This document shows positions 24,914 to 33,801 of a stretch of 64,000 nt of DNA, in pieces. The stretch lies in assembly GCA_910585275.1 (NCBI GenBank), contig CAJUCW010000010.1, positions 40,740 through 104,739 of the forward strand, written 5' to 3'. The notes under the pieces are model-generated. The model was given only the letters and a program-made list of their open reading frames with translations. It was not told the DNA's origin and ran no database searches. Both the position numbers and the translations under genes were made by a program. The stretch comes from an uncultured Muribaculaceae bacterium (GTDB taxonomy: Bacteria > Bacteroidota > Bacteroidia > Bacteroidales > Muribaculaceae). Every line of letters starts with the position of its first letter. The first letter of the stretch is position 1.

Positions 24914-27670
24914 ATGAGAAAGATATTTTTTATTATAGTGGCTGTGGCCATTACGTTCGGCAGTCTCGGCGCAAAGAAAGTGCTCGACCACGTGGATTTC
25001 GACAGATGGGAAAAGGTCACTAACTATTCCGTTTCCGAAGATGGCGCATGGGCGGCTTACGCCGTTAACCCGCAGGAAGGCGACGGGGTGCTCTATTTCC
25101 ATAACACGGCAAAAGGTAACCAGATAGAGATAAAAAGAGGTTATAAACCCTCGTTTACCGCCGACGGTAAGTGGGCGGTGGCTCTCGTGCGTCCCTATTT
25201 CGGCGAGACAAGGAAGGCGAAAATTCTTAAGAAGAAAGATTTCGATCTTCCGCAGGATTCGCTTGCCATAATCCATCTTGCCAGCGGTAAGGTGGAAAAG
25301 ATTGGCAACGTCATATCCTACCGTATTCCCGAAAAGGGAGGCGCAAGCGTGGCGTGGCTTTCTTGCGACACGACTCTTATCAAGCCGAAGTCGCTGAAGG
25401 ATAAGAAGGCGGGGCGGCCGATGGTGCTTAAAAATCTTTCGTCGGGAGAAACCAAAACCGTAAACTGGGTCAGCGATTATGTTTTTTCTAAAAACGGCGT
25501 GCATCTCGCTATGAACCTTACCAAAGTGGGCAAGGATACGCTCGCCACCAACGGGACGGCGGTAATCGATGTCAGGGACAACACATTCTTCCTGCTTGAC
25601 CGCGACAAAGCATTTTTCGGAAAGCCTGTGTTTAACGAAGACGGTAGCCGCTTGGCATACGTGGCTTCTAACGATTCTGTAGAAACAGGCACACGCAAGG
25701 CGTCCCTCTTTATTTCCGATCTTACCAAAGACAATCATGACCCCAGGGAGATAAAGGTTAATGTGGCAGACAATCTTTTCATCAACCAATATTCCGTGCC
25801 TGAATTTTCTCATAACGGCAAACGTATAGTCGTAGGTGTTGCTCCCTATGTAGCTCCCGACGACACTACTCTTGTCAGTTTCGAAAATCCTTCGCTCGAT
25901 ATCTGGAGGTGGGATGCTCCCTATACCCCGCCGCAGGAAAACAATATGGTTGACCGTCTTCGCAAAAAGACCTTCCCTGTTGTGGTTGACCTTGCGTCAG
26001 GACGCCAGACCCTTGTGACTTCAAATCCGTTGTCGAGTGTCTCTGCTCCCGACCGTTGGGACGGCGATTGGGCTCTTGTGGCAGATTTTTCGAAGAACGG
26101 CATAGCCGTGCAATGGGACTATCAATTCCCAATCCGTCTCTATGTGAAAAATGTGGTGAACGGCGAAGAACGAGAAGTTGGTGTCGTGCCCAATGAAATG
26201 TATGGCCTTTCCCCGGCCGACAAGTTCGTTTATTGGTTTGAAGACCGGTGCTATCACGTTTTTGATATCGCTTCTGGCGAACTCCGGGTGTTGGGTAATT
26301 CAATAGAATATCCCTTATGGGACGAGGCTCAGGATGTCCCAATTCGTGAAAAGGAACCATACGGGGTGATGGGATGGACGGAAAATGACAACCGTATGCT
26401 TGTCTATGACAAATATGACGTGTGGAGCCTTGACCCCATGGCCTCTGCCGCTCCCGAGAATCTTACTGCCGGGGAGGGACGGAAGAAAAATCTCAAGATA
26501 AGGTTTGTTAAGACCGACCCCGATTTCCGTTCGTTCAGACAGAAAGACAGGGTGCTTTATTCGTTGTTCGATTACGGCACCAAGCAGAACGGTCTTGCAA
26601 GTTCGTATTTCAGTTTGAAACCTGCGTCGCCTCGTATCGATTTTCTTGGCGAATATCAGATAAGTCAGGTCTGCAAGGCTTTGAATGCAGATGTCTATAG
26701 CTGGGACCAAGGCAATTTCAGCACTTCCCCGAATATTTATGTATCGCGTGGTCTTGTGGCTTCGAAAACAGTAAAAGTGTCGAATTCCAATCCGCAGATG
26801 TCTGACTATAATTGGGGTACGGCGCAACTTTTCAAATGGTATGCCTACGACGGCAAACCCTCCGACGGAGTGCTTTATCTTCCTGAAGATTTCGATGAAA
26901 ACAAGGAATATCCTATGCTTGTCTATTTTTATGAGACGTATAGCGAAGACCTTTTCCGCCATTATGACATGGAGCCGTCATGGAGCTGGATTAATTTTCC
27001 GTTCTATGTGAGCCGTGGCTACGTGGTGTTTGTTCCCGACATTCATTACACGGCGGGCATACCCGGCGAGAACGCTTACAACTACGTCTGTTCGGGAGTG
27101 GAAGAAGTCTGCAAGAAATATCCCAACATTGATAAAAAGCGAGTCGGCATCGACGGCCAGAGCTGGGGTGGCTACCAGACCGCTTATCTCGTTACGCGCA
27201 CAGATATGTTTGCATGCGCCGGGTCGGGTGCCCCTGTCGCCAACATGACTTCCGCTTTCGGAGGGATAAGATGGGGTTCGGGCGATTCCCGCCAGGCACA
27301 ATATGAGGTCGGACAGAGCCGCATAGGTCGCAACCTTTGGGAAGCACCGGAACTTTACATAGCCAACTCTCCGGTGTTTCATGCCGACAGGGTGAATACG
27401 CCGCTTCTTATAATGCACAACGACGACGACGGTGCAGTGCCTTGGTATCAGGGCATCGAGATGTTTATGGCGTTGCGCCGTCTCGGCAAGCCGGTGTGGA
27501 TGCTTCAGTATAACGGTGAGGCCCACAATCTTAAGGAGCGTCGCAACAGGAAGGACATCACCAGACGTCTGCAACAGTTTTTCGACCATTATCTCAAGGG
27601 GGAGCCTATGCCTGAGTGGATGAAAAACGGCATACCCGCCATACGTAAGGGTCAGGAATTCGGTTATTGA
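24914..27670 (+). CDS. S9 family prolyl-oligopeptidase-type serine peptidase
   Basis: A 918-residue exported peptidase with a short signal peptide (IFFIIVAVAITFGSLGA). Residues ~25-660 are a beta-propeller-like domain with WD/PD40-type repeats (AVNPQEGDGVLYFHNTAKG; YSVPEFSHNGKRIVVGV). The C-terminal alpha/beta-hydrolase contains GQSWGGYQTAYL (nucleophile Ser), HNDDDGAVPWYQG (Asp) and NGEAHNLKERRN (His). This resembles DPP-type or acylaminoacyl-peptidase-like S9 enzymes used for peptide scavenging in the periplasm; exact specificity is open. The next gene starts 1 base after its stop. Confidence 0.9.
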   Translation: MRKIFFIIVAVAITFGSLGAKKVLDHVDFDRWEKVTNYSVSEDGAWAAYAVNPQEGDGVLYFHNTAKGNQIEIKRGYKPSFTADGKWAVALVRPYFGETRKAKILKKKDFDLPQDSLAIIHLASGKVEKIGNVISYRIPEKGGASVAWLSCDTTLIKPKSLKDKKAGRPMVLKNLSSGETKTVNWVSDYVFSKNGVHLAMNLTKVGKDTLATNGTAVIDVRDNTFFLLDRDKAFFGKPVFNEDGSRLAYVASNDSVETGTRKASLFISDLTKDNHDPREIKVNVADNLFINQYSVPEFSHNGKRIVVGVAPYVAPDDTTLVSFENPSLDIWRWDAPYTPPQENNMVDRLRKKTFPVVVDLASGRQTLVTSNPLSSVSAPDRWDGDWALVADFSKNGIAVQWDYQFPIRLYVKNVVNGEEREVGVVPNEMYGLSPADKFVYWFEDRCYHVFDIASGELRVLGNSIEYPLWDEAQDVPIREKEPYGVMGWTENDNRMLVYDKYDVWSLDPMASAAPENLTAGEGRKKNLKIRFVKTDPDFRSFRQKDRVLYSLFDYGTKQNGLASSYFSLKPASPRIDFLGEYQISQVCKALNADVYSWDQGNFSTSPNIYVSRGLVASKTVKVSNSNPQMSDYNWGTAQLFKWYAYDGKPSDGVLYLPEDFDENKEYPMLVYFYETYSEDLFRHYDMEPSWSWINFPFYVSRGYVVFVPDIHYTAGIPGENAYNYVCSGVEEVCKKYPNIDKKRVGIDGQSWGGYQTAYLVTRTDMFACAGSGAPVANMTSAFGGIRWGSGDSRQAQYEVGQSRIGRNLWEAPELYIANSPVFHADRVNTPLLIMHNDDDGAVPWYQGIEMFMALRRLGKPVWMLQYNGEAHNLKERRNRKDITRRLQQFFDHYLKGEPMPEWMKNGIPAIRKGQEFGY

Positions 27671-27671
27671 T

Positions 27672-29027
27672 TTGAATATAGACAAAGAGATATTGAGGCT
27701 GAGCGTGCCGGCAATCGTGAGCAATATCACGGTGCCGCTGCTCGGCCTTTGCGACACCGGAATAGCCGGACATCTCGGGTCGGAGACAAGCCTCGCCGCC
27801 ATTGCGGTGGGTTCAATGATGCTCAATGTGGTGTTCTGGCTGTTCGGGTTCCTGAGGATGGGCACTACCGGACTTACCGCCAAGGCGTTCGGGAAAGGGG
27901 ACTCCGTTGAATTGAGGGAGATATATTCGTGTGCCGTGTTTCTTGCCGTCGCGCTTGGAGTGTTTCTTTATGCCTTCAGGGAGCCGATTCTTTGGCTGTT
28001 GTTTGCTGTGATTAATCCGGAGCCGGAAGTTGAGGGTCTTGCACGTAAATATTTCTTGATATGCATGGGGGAGGCGCCCGCCATGTTGTGCATTATGGCG
28101 GTTAGCGGATGGTTTGTGGGGATGCAATCCACATTTTGGCCCATGGTCATTGCCATAAGTGTCAACGTCATAAATATAGCCGCCAGTTTTCTTCTTGTGT
28201 TTTATGCAGGCCTGGGCTTTGTCGGAGTGGCCTGGGGCACGTTTATTGCCAATTGGATTGGTGTTGTGATAGCTTTGGTGGCTGCATGGCGGTTCCGGAA
28301 AGACTGCGGCGTTTGCATCTCTATTGCTGACATCAGGAATGCCGGCTTGTTACTGCGCTTCTTCAAGGTTAATTCAAATCTATTTTTGCGGTCTTTCTGT
28401 ATAATAGTTGTAAGCCTTGCCGTAACGGCCGCCGGTGCGAGGTTGGGGGCGTTGACTTTGGCGGTGAATGCCGTGATGATGCAGTTTTTCACCTTGTTCT
28501 CTTTCTTTATGGATGGCTTCGCATTCAGCGGAGAGGCAATGGTGGGGAGATGGTTTGGAGCGTACGACGGGCTTATGCTGAAGAAATGCGTGAGACGCCT
28601 TTTGCTATGGTCGTTTGGAGTCGCTCTCGTGTTTACATTGTTTTATATTTCAGGCTCGGGATGGCTCGCTTCGGTGCTTACTGATGAAGAAAATGTGAGA
28701 AACGGGGTCCGCTCCATGAGGATATGGATTTGGCTCATACCGGTTGTGTCGGTGTGGGCGTTTATATACGACGGGTTTTATGTGGGAATAACCGACACCG
28801 GCAGAATGCTTCTTGCCACGTTCCTTGCCACCGTGTTTTTTATTGTAGCGGCGTTTGTAAGAATCGGGCCGAGCGGCCTGGATTTGTGTGTCTCTTCCAA
28901 TAAAATCCTGTGGTTTGCGTTCATATCATATCTTTTACTCAGGGGGCTCGTGCTGTCGATGCTGTGGAAAAGGAGCCTTTCCCGACGAATGAAAGTTCAA
29001 ATAGAAGAAAGTAATAAGACGTTATGA
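27672..29027 (+). CDS. MATE family efflux transporter (DinF-like)
   Basis: A 451-residue polytopic inner-membrane antiporter with about twelve hydrophobic segments and MATE signatures: EILRLSVPAIVSNITVPLLG, DTGIAGHLGSETSLAAIAVG and FLRMGTTGLTAKAFGKGD. It is assigned a TTG start at 27672, one base after the peptidase stop; no in-frame ATG exists early enough to preserve the conserved N-terminus. The stop overlaps ispE by 4 bases. Substrate unknown; DinF-like members export drugs or toxic organic cations. Confidence 0.9.
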   Translation: MNIDKEILRLSVPAIVSNITVPLLGLCDTGIAGHLGSETSLAAIAVGSMMLNVVFWLFGFLRMGTTGLTAKAFGKGDSVELREIYSCAVFLAVALGVFLYAFREPILWLLFAVINPEPEVEGLARKYFLICMGEAPAMLCIMAVSGWFVGMQSTFWPMVIAISVNVINIAASFLLVFYAGLGFVGVAWGTFIANWIGVVIALVAAWRFRKDCGVCISIADIRNAGLLLRFFKVNSNLFLRSFCIIVVSLAVTAAGARLGALTLAVNAVMMQFFTLFSFFMDGFAFSGEAMVGRWFGAYDGLMLKKCVRRLLLWSFGVALVFTLFYISGSGWLASVLTDEENVRNGVRSMRIWIWLIPVVSVWAFIYDGFYVGITDTGRMLLATFLATVFFIVAAFVRIGPSGLDLCVSSNKILWFAFISYLLLRGLVLSMLWKRSLSRRMKVQIEESNKTL

Positions 29028-29914
29028 TAAAGTTTGTAAACGCCAAGATTAATCTTGGGCTAAACATAGTGAGGAAAAGGGAAGACGGTTATCACGACCT
29101 TGAAACCGTTTTTTACCCTGTCGGTATAGAGAGCGGCATGCCGCAACAGCCTGAGCCGTTTGACGATATCCTGGAGGTGAATCTTGAAAAAGGGAACGCT
29201 ACGGGGTGCCGTTTCCAGCTTATGGGACGTAAGATGGACTGTGACCCGGAGAAAAATCTTGTGGTTAAAGCCACCACTCTGTTTTTGAAGACGTATTTCG
29301 ATACCCACGGCATAGACGATAAGATTGGCTTGTTTAATGTGATTCTTGACAAGCACCTTCCCGACGGCGCCGGACTCGGCGGCGGCAGTGCGGATGCATC
29401 GTTCACTCTTCTCGCCCTCAATGAAACGATGGGCAATCCCTTCTCCAAGGAACAATTGGCCCGTATGGCACTTCATCTCGGTGCCGATTGCCCGTTTTTT
29501 ATCTATAATACCCCCTCTTTTGCCGAAGGTGTGGGAGAGGTGTTGAATCCGGTGGATATCGATTTGAAGGGGCTCTGGCTTCTGATAGTGAAACCGCCGG
29601 TGCATGTTTCCACTAAAGAAGCTTTTGCCGGGGTGGTGCCGAAACGTCCTGATTTTGACCTCCGTTTCCTTTCTTATCTCCCTCTCGAAGAGTGGCGAGG
29701 GAAGGTGGTTAATGATTTCGAGGCATCCATATTTCCTCAGCATCCGGAGCTTGGTGTGTTGAAAGATGAGATATATGCCGGCGGGGCTGTGTATGCTTCC
29801 ATGTCGGGGAGTGGTTCGTCGTTATACGGCCTTTATGCAGAAGAAAAGGCGGCGCGCGATGCATATCAACGTTTTGTTTCAACCGATAACGGTGTTTGGT
29901 TGTTCAGATTATAG
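29024..29914 (+). CDS. ispE: 4-diphosphocytidyl-2-C-methyl-D-erythritol kinase
   Basis: A 296-residue GHMP-family kinase of the non-mevalonate isoprenoid pathway, phosphorylating CDP-methylerythritol. Family features are FVNAKINLGLNIVRKREDGYHDLETVFYP at the start (split motif), the ATP-binding PDGAGLGGGSADASFTLLALN, LGADCPFFIYNTPSFAEGVGE and SMSGSGSSLYGLY in the C-terminus. It is translationally coupled to the MATE gene. ispF is elsewhere in the window. Confidence 0.95.
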   Translation: MIKFVNAKINLGLNIVRKREDGYHDLETVFYPVGIESGMPQQPEPFDDILEVNLEKGNATGCRFQLMGRKMDCDPEKNLVVKATTLFLKTYFDTHGIDDKIGLFNVILDKHLPDGAGLGGGSADASFTLLALNETMGNPFSKEQLARMALHLGADCPFFIYNTPSFAEGVGEVLNPVDIDLKGLWLLIVKPPVHVSTKEAFAGVVPKRPDFDLRFLSYLPLEEWRGKVVNDFEASIFPQHPELGVLKDEIYAGGAVYASMSGSGSSLYGLYAEEKAARDAYQRFVSTDNGVWLFRL

Positions 29915-30072
29915 CCTGTGTTCCGGCATCGATTGCCTTTTTGGGAGGGAAAATTGTGTCTGTTAACATTTATTGGCTTGATATTTGAAGTTGGAACTTT
30001 GAAGCGGCATAGGCTTTAGCATTGAAACGGGGCTGGAAGTTTGTGAGGCTTTAGAAATAAAAGTTATCCGTT

Positions 30073-30687
30073 ATGGAAAAGAATAAAAAGAATTCATATA
30101 AGGAGCAGGATGTGGCCAATGCATCTGCTGAGAGTGACAATCTGAAAAATTCCGGCGAGGCGCAGATTGAAGATGTGACTCCCGATAAGGAAACTATGGC
30201 CCAGGAAGAGGAGGTTGTAGAAGCCGATACTCTTGAAAACAAGGTGTCGGAGCTTGAAGACCAATTGGCTAAAGAGAAGAAGGAATATCTTTTCTTGATG
30301 GCTGAGTTCGACAATTTCCGTAAACGAACGCTCAAAGAGAAGAGCGAGATTATCAAGAATGCCGGGGAGAACGTGCTTAAGGGGCTTCTTCCGGTGATGG
30401 ATGATTTCGAACGAGGCATCAAGGCTGCCGAGAGCAGTGAAGACAGCGCTTCTATTAAAGAAGGTATGCTTCTGATATACAATAAGCTGAAAAAATATCT
30501 CTCTCAGAATGGCGTTAAGGAGTTTGACCCTTCCGATGATACGTTTGATGCCGACAGGCATGAAGCGATCTCCGTTGTGCCTGTGCCCGATGAATCGAAG
30601 AAAGGGAAAATACTCGATACTGTCGAGAAAGGATATATGATAAACGACAAGGTTCTGCGCCATGCCAAAGTGGTGGTGGGGCAATGA
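30073..30687 (+). CDS. grpE: Nucleotide exchange factor GrpE
   Basis: A 204-residue cochaperone that releases ADP from DnaK. The N-terminal ~55 residues are acidic and disordered, then a long coiled coil (ENKVSELEDQLAKEKKEYLF), AEFDNFRKRTLKEK, LLPVMDDFERGIKA and the beta-domain sequence VKEFDPSDDTFDADRHEAIS with VEKGYMINDKVLRHAKVVV. It precedes dnaJ by 40 bases. No CIRCE (HrcA) operator is visible upstream. Confidence 0.96.
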   Translation: MEKNKKNSYKEQDVANASAESDNLKNSGEAQIEDVTPDKETMAQEEEVVEADTLENKVSELEDQLAKEKKEYLFLMAEFDNFRKRTLKEKSEIIKNAGENVLKGLLPVMDDFERGIKAAESSEDSASIKEGMLLIYNKLKKYLSQNGVKEFDPSDDTFDADRHEAISVVPVPDESKKGKILDTVEKGYMINDKVLRHAKVVVGQ

Positions 30688-30727
30688 ATCTCCGTTAGTG
30701 GATTTCCAATTGAAAATAATTTAAGCC

Positions 30728-31936
30728 ATGGCTGAAAAAAGAGATTATTACGAAGTGCTTGGCGTTTCGAAGACGGCGAGTGCGGACGAGATAAAGAAGG
30801 CCTATCGTAAGATGGCCATCAAATATCATCCCGACAAAAATCCGGGCGACAAGGCTGCCGAAGAAAAATTCAAAGAGGCAGCCGAGGCGTATGACGTGCT
30901 TAGCGATGCCAACAAACGTGCGAAATACGACCAGTTCGGCCATTCAATGGGTCCTCAGGGATTCGGTGGCGCCGGTGGCGGAGGTGGCTTCTACAGCAGC
31001 GGCGGCATGTCGATGGAAGATATCTTTGCTCATTTCGGAGATATTTTCGGCGGTCGTATGGGCGGCTTCGGCGGTGGCTTCGGCGGCTTCGAGGGAGCAG
31101 CCGGCGGGGGGCGGCCTCGTCAGCATGTCAACAAAGGTACAGACCTTCGTATCACAGTGAAGGTCACACTCAAAGACATCATGAACGGTGTCGATAAGAA
31201 ACTTAAGATTCCTCGTCTTGTGGCTTGCGAACATTGCAAAGGCACCGGGGCAAAAGATGGCACGGCATTCCATACTTGCCAGCGTTGCCACGGCACCGGC
31301 TACATCAACCGTGTTCAGCAGACCATGTTCGGCGCCATGCAGAGCGAGTCTGTGTGTCCGGAATGTAACGGCGAAGGAAAGGTCATATCCGAGGCATGCA
31401 GTTATTGCAACGGCTCCGGAGTTGAAAAGAAGGAGGAAATAGTCAGCTTCCACATACCGGCCGGTGTGGAAGACGGTATGGTGCTCACCATGCGCGGTCA
31501 AGGCAATGCCCCGCGTCATGGCGGCGTAAACGGCGATCTTCTCATTGTTATTCAGGAGGAGAAGGATGTGGAACTCATAAGGGATGGCAACGACCTTATT
31601 TATAACCTTATGCTTGATTTCCCGACGGCTGCTCTCGGGGGAAGTGCCGAGGTGCCTACCGTTGACGGGCGTGCGCGTCTGAAGATTGCAGCCGGCACAC
31701 AGCCCGGAAAGGTGCTTCGCCTCCGTGGCAAAGGTCTGCCACAGATGAATAGCAATGTGCGCGGCGATTTGCTCGTAAACGTGATGGTATATGTACCCGA
31801 GACGTTGTCCGATACGGAAAAAGCGGCCATAGAAAGCCTGAAAGACGCACCCAATGTAGTTCCGACGGAATCGACTTCCAAAAGGATTTTCTCACGCCTC
31901 CGCCACATCTTCAACAAAGAAAACCGTGGCGAATGA
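30728..31936 (+). CDS. dnaJ: Chaperone DnaJ
   Basis: A 402-residue class I Hsp40. The J domain (~4-68) has HPD in YHPDKNPGD; a Gly/Phe-rich linker (GGAGGGGGFYSSGG) follows; then four zinc-finger repeats, CEHCKGTG, CQRCHGTG, CPECNGEG and CSYCNGSG; then the C-terminal substrate-binding beta domains. It forms an operon with grpE. A 23-bp perfect hairpin follows the gene. Confidence 0.97.
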   Translation: MAEKRDYYEVLGVSKTASADEIKKAYRKMAIKYHPDKNPGDKAAEEKFKEAAEAYDVLSDANKRAKYDQFGHSMGPQGFGGAGGGGGFYSSGGMSMEDIFAHFGDIFGGRMGGFGGGFGGFEGAAGGGRPRQHVNKGTDLRITVKVTLKDIMNGVDKKLKIPRLVACEHCKGTGAKDGTAFHTCQRCHGTGYINRVQQTMFGAMQSESVCPECNGEGKVISEACSYCNGSGVEKKEEIVSFHIPAGVEDGMVLTMRGQGNAPRHGGVNGDLLIVIQEEKDVELIRDGNDLIYNLMLDFPTAALGGSAEVPTVDGRARLKIAAGTQPGKVLRLRGKGLPQMNSNVRGDLLVNVMVYVPETLSDTEKAAIESLKDAPNVVPTESTSKRIFSRLRHIFNKENRGE

Positions 31937-32010
31937 CTTGAAGGTATTGTTGTGGAATGACGCAAATCCGATAATATTGCACATGTCTTTGGCATGTTTG
32001 ATTACTGAAG

Positions 32011-32060
32011 TTTAAGAATTGGCCTGAAACGCATTTTTGCGTTTCAGGCCAATTCTTAAA
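32011..32060. terminator. Perfect 23-bp hairpin between convergent dnaJ and TPR-like genes
   Basis: Arms 32011-32033 and 32038-32060 pair perfectly around a TTTT loop. It lies between two convergent stops, and both flanks (AAG... and ...TTAAA) give only short U-tracts, so bidirectional termination is likely. Confidence 0.8.
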
Positions 32061-32068
32061 CTCAAGCA

Positions 32069-33325
32069 TTAGTTAGAAGGTATTTCGGCTTTCACAGGTT
32101 TTCCGTCATGGACGCGGATGATGAGCGGTGTGCCGACTGGAAGGTCGGGAGAGAGATTTAATCTTTGGGGCTGTAGCCAATAATTGTGGCCGTGGTCGTC
32201 GGTTACTCTCCATACGGTGGGTTGCGTGCCATAGCCGCGGCCAGTGCTATCGGGGGCCGGATTCTTGTGGAATGTTTTCGTTACGGCTATTGGAGGGAGA
32301 TGCCTGAAGATTTCGTCATCGGCGAGATATTCCACTTTTCTATATATCGAGGTGGGGTCTGAGGCTACGGTGCCAGCGGGAATCTTTCCGGAAACTGTGG
32401 CATGGTGGGACGGAAGGTGCCATCCGTTAGTCTCGTATGTTGATTTCACCCGTTGGAGTTCCCAAAGTGCTTGCGGGAATGCACCGCGTGAGGCAAGCAC
32501 ATCGGCTATGGAGAGGCGTATGCGTCCTTTGAATTGGTCGGGCCCCGGTGCTTTCAAGGCTTTGTAGAGAAGTGCTACTTTGAGATGCGGGGATTCTTGC
32601 GGGTCATATAGCGATGCAAGTTTACTCCAAAGGTAGAATTTGCCCGGCGACATCAGCAGTGCCTTCCTCATGAGTCTTTTTGCATTTTCTTTATCTCCAC
32701 AAACAGAGAAGATGGCGGCACGTTGGCTCATAATATTGGCGGAATCGGGATATTCGGATTCCGCTTTTTCCAAGACAGCTAATAAATCGTCGGAAGGGAT
32801 TTTTCCGGTTTGTTCGGTCTCGTCAACGTAAATGGTGATAAGCTTCTCTACTGTAGAAGACAACCGTTTGCCGTTGAATTCCTTTCTCCGCCAGTCTCCT
32901 TCCCGCAGATTGGCGAGGTTCCAGAGTTTTGAAAATGCCATGATGGAGAAGCTTTCCGGCTTCCTGCCTTTATCGTTTGCTTCGTTGTCGTCGTCTTTAA
33001 TGTCGGATTTATAGTTGAAGGAGGCGTCTTTTGCGTTCTTGTAAAGGCGTATTGCTTCGGTAAGAATCATGGAATGGAGTTTGTGAGGCACCGCAACTCG
33101 TAGTTTCAGATAATTGGCGAGCATCTTTTTGCGTCGGGCAATTTCTTTGTCCATAGTTTGGTGGAGAGCATAATATATTATCCATCCGGTGGCATAGTGG
33201 CTTTTATGCGGGATGTTGCCGGCTTCAAGGTGTGAAGCGATTTGATTGTAGATGGAGGGAGCGTTTCCATGTTTGGCGGAATCGAAACCCTCGGAAATGA
33301 ATTTGGAAAGCTGTTCGGAGTCCAT
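32069..33325 (-). CDS. TPR-like protein with C-terminal beta-rich domain (DUF7017-like)
   Basis: A 418-residue cytosolic protein, no signal peptide or membrane segment. The N-terminal ~50 residues (LSKFISEGFDSAKHGNAPSIY) and helical repeats between ~190 and 300 (ESEYPDSANIMSQRAAIFSVCGDKENAKRLMRKALLMSP) look TPR-like. The C-terminal ~110 residues are beta-rich (WRVTDDHGHNYWLQPQRLNL; GTPLIIRVHDGKPVKAE) and might be an SH3/OB-type fold. The architecture resembles Bacteroidales proteins I recall under DUF7017; function unknown. It stands alone between a strong terminator and a 476-bp gene-free region. Confidence 0.7.
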   Translation of the reverse strand: MDSEQLSKFISEGFDSAKHGNAPSIYNQIASHLEAGNIPHKSHYATGWIIYYALHQTMDKEIARRKKMLANYLKLRVAVPHKLHSMILTEAIRLYKNAKDASFNYKSDIKDDDNEANDKGRKPESFSIMAFSKLWNLANLREGDWRRKEFNGKRLSSTVEKLITIYVDETEQTGKIPSDDLLAVLEKAESEYPDSANIMSQRAAIFSVCGDKENAKRLMRKALLMSPGKFYLWSKLASLYDPQESPHLKVALLYKALKAPGPDQFKGRIRLSIADVLASRGAFPQALWELQRVKSTYETNGWHLPSHHATVSGKIPAGTVASDPTSIYRKVEYLADDEIFRHLPPIAVTKTFHKNPAPDSTGRGYGTQPTVWRVTDDHGHNYWLQPQRLNLSPDLPVGTPLIIRVHDGKPVKAEIPSN

Positions 33326-33801
33326 GGCGTCAGTATTTTTGGTTATAGTAAAATGCAGTTCTATCGGAAGAAAGCAATCACCTTAAATCTTTTGTAAATT
33401 AAGCGAATTAAAATGAATGTGCCAAATGTTAACATAAGATTGTGTTAAAAAATATTGTTGCTTGGATAATAATTAATTATTTTGGACCAATGTGGATGGG
33501 TAAATAGTTGATATATAGATATTGAATTGAGGCGGTCCAAAATTATATATAAGATGGTCCGGAATTTGTTAAAAGATTTAACAAGATGGGATGTGCTTAC
33601 TTCGTGCGCACCACAATCAAGATTTGATTTCTAATTTGGATAACGCGGCAAGGCGCTTGCATCGGGAGGCGCACTAAGGCGCTTACACAATTCAAATTTG
33701 CAATTCGCATGCTTCTGTTTTTGCAATTTGCAGGCGTATCTTCTGATTTGAATGCGGAATGATAGATTTGAAGATGCGGGACAAAACGAAAGAGGATGGG
33801 G
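33326..33801. other. Gene-free intergenic region with short repeats
   Basis: No convincing ORF on either strand. It is AT-rich (TAATTAATTATT near 33470) and holds a 10-bp inverted repeat (ATTTTGGACC at 33479-33488, GGTCCAAAAT at 33534-33543, with a third GGTCC at 33556-33560) and a direct repeat AAGGCGCTT at 33650-33658 and 33676-33684. No clear function; it contains the leader of the TPR-like gene and the 3' end of the helicase transcript. Confidence 0.5.

Noticed and set aside
29915..30072. CIRCE operator before grpE
   Set aside because: No TTAGCACTC-N9-GAGTGCTAA pattern is present.
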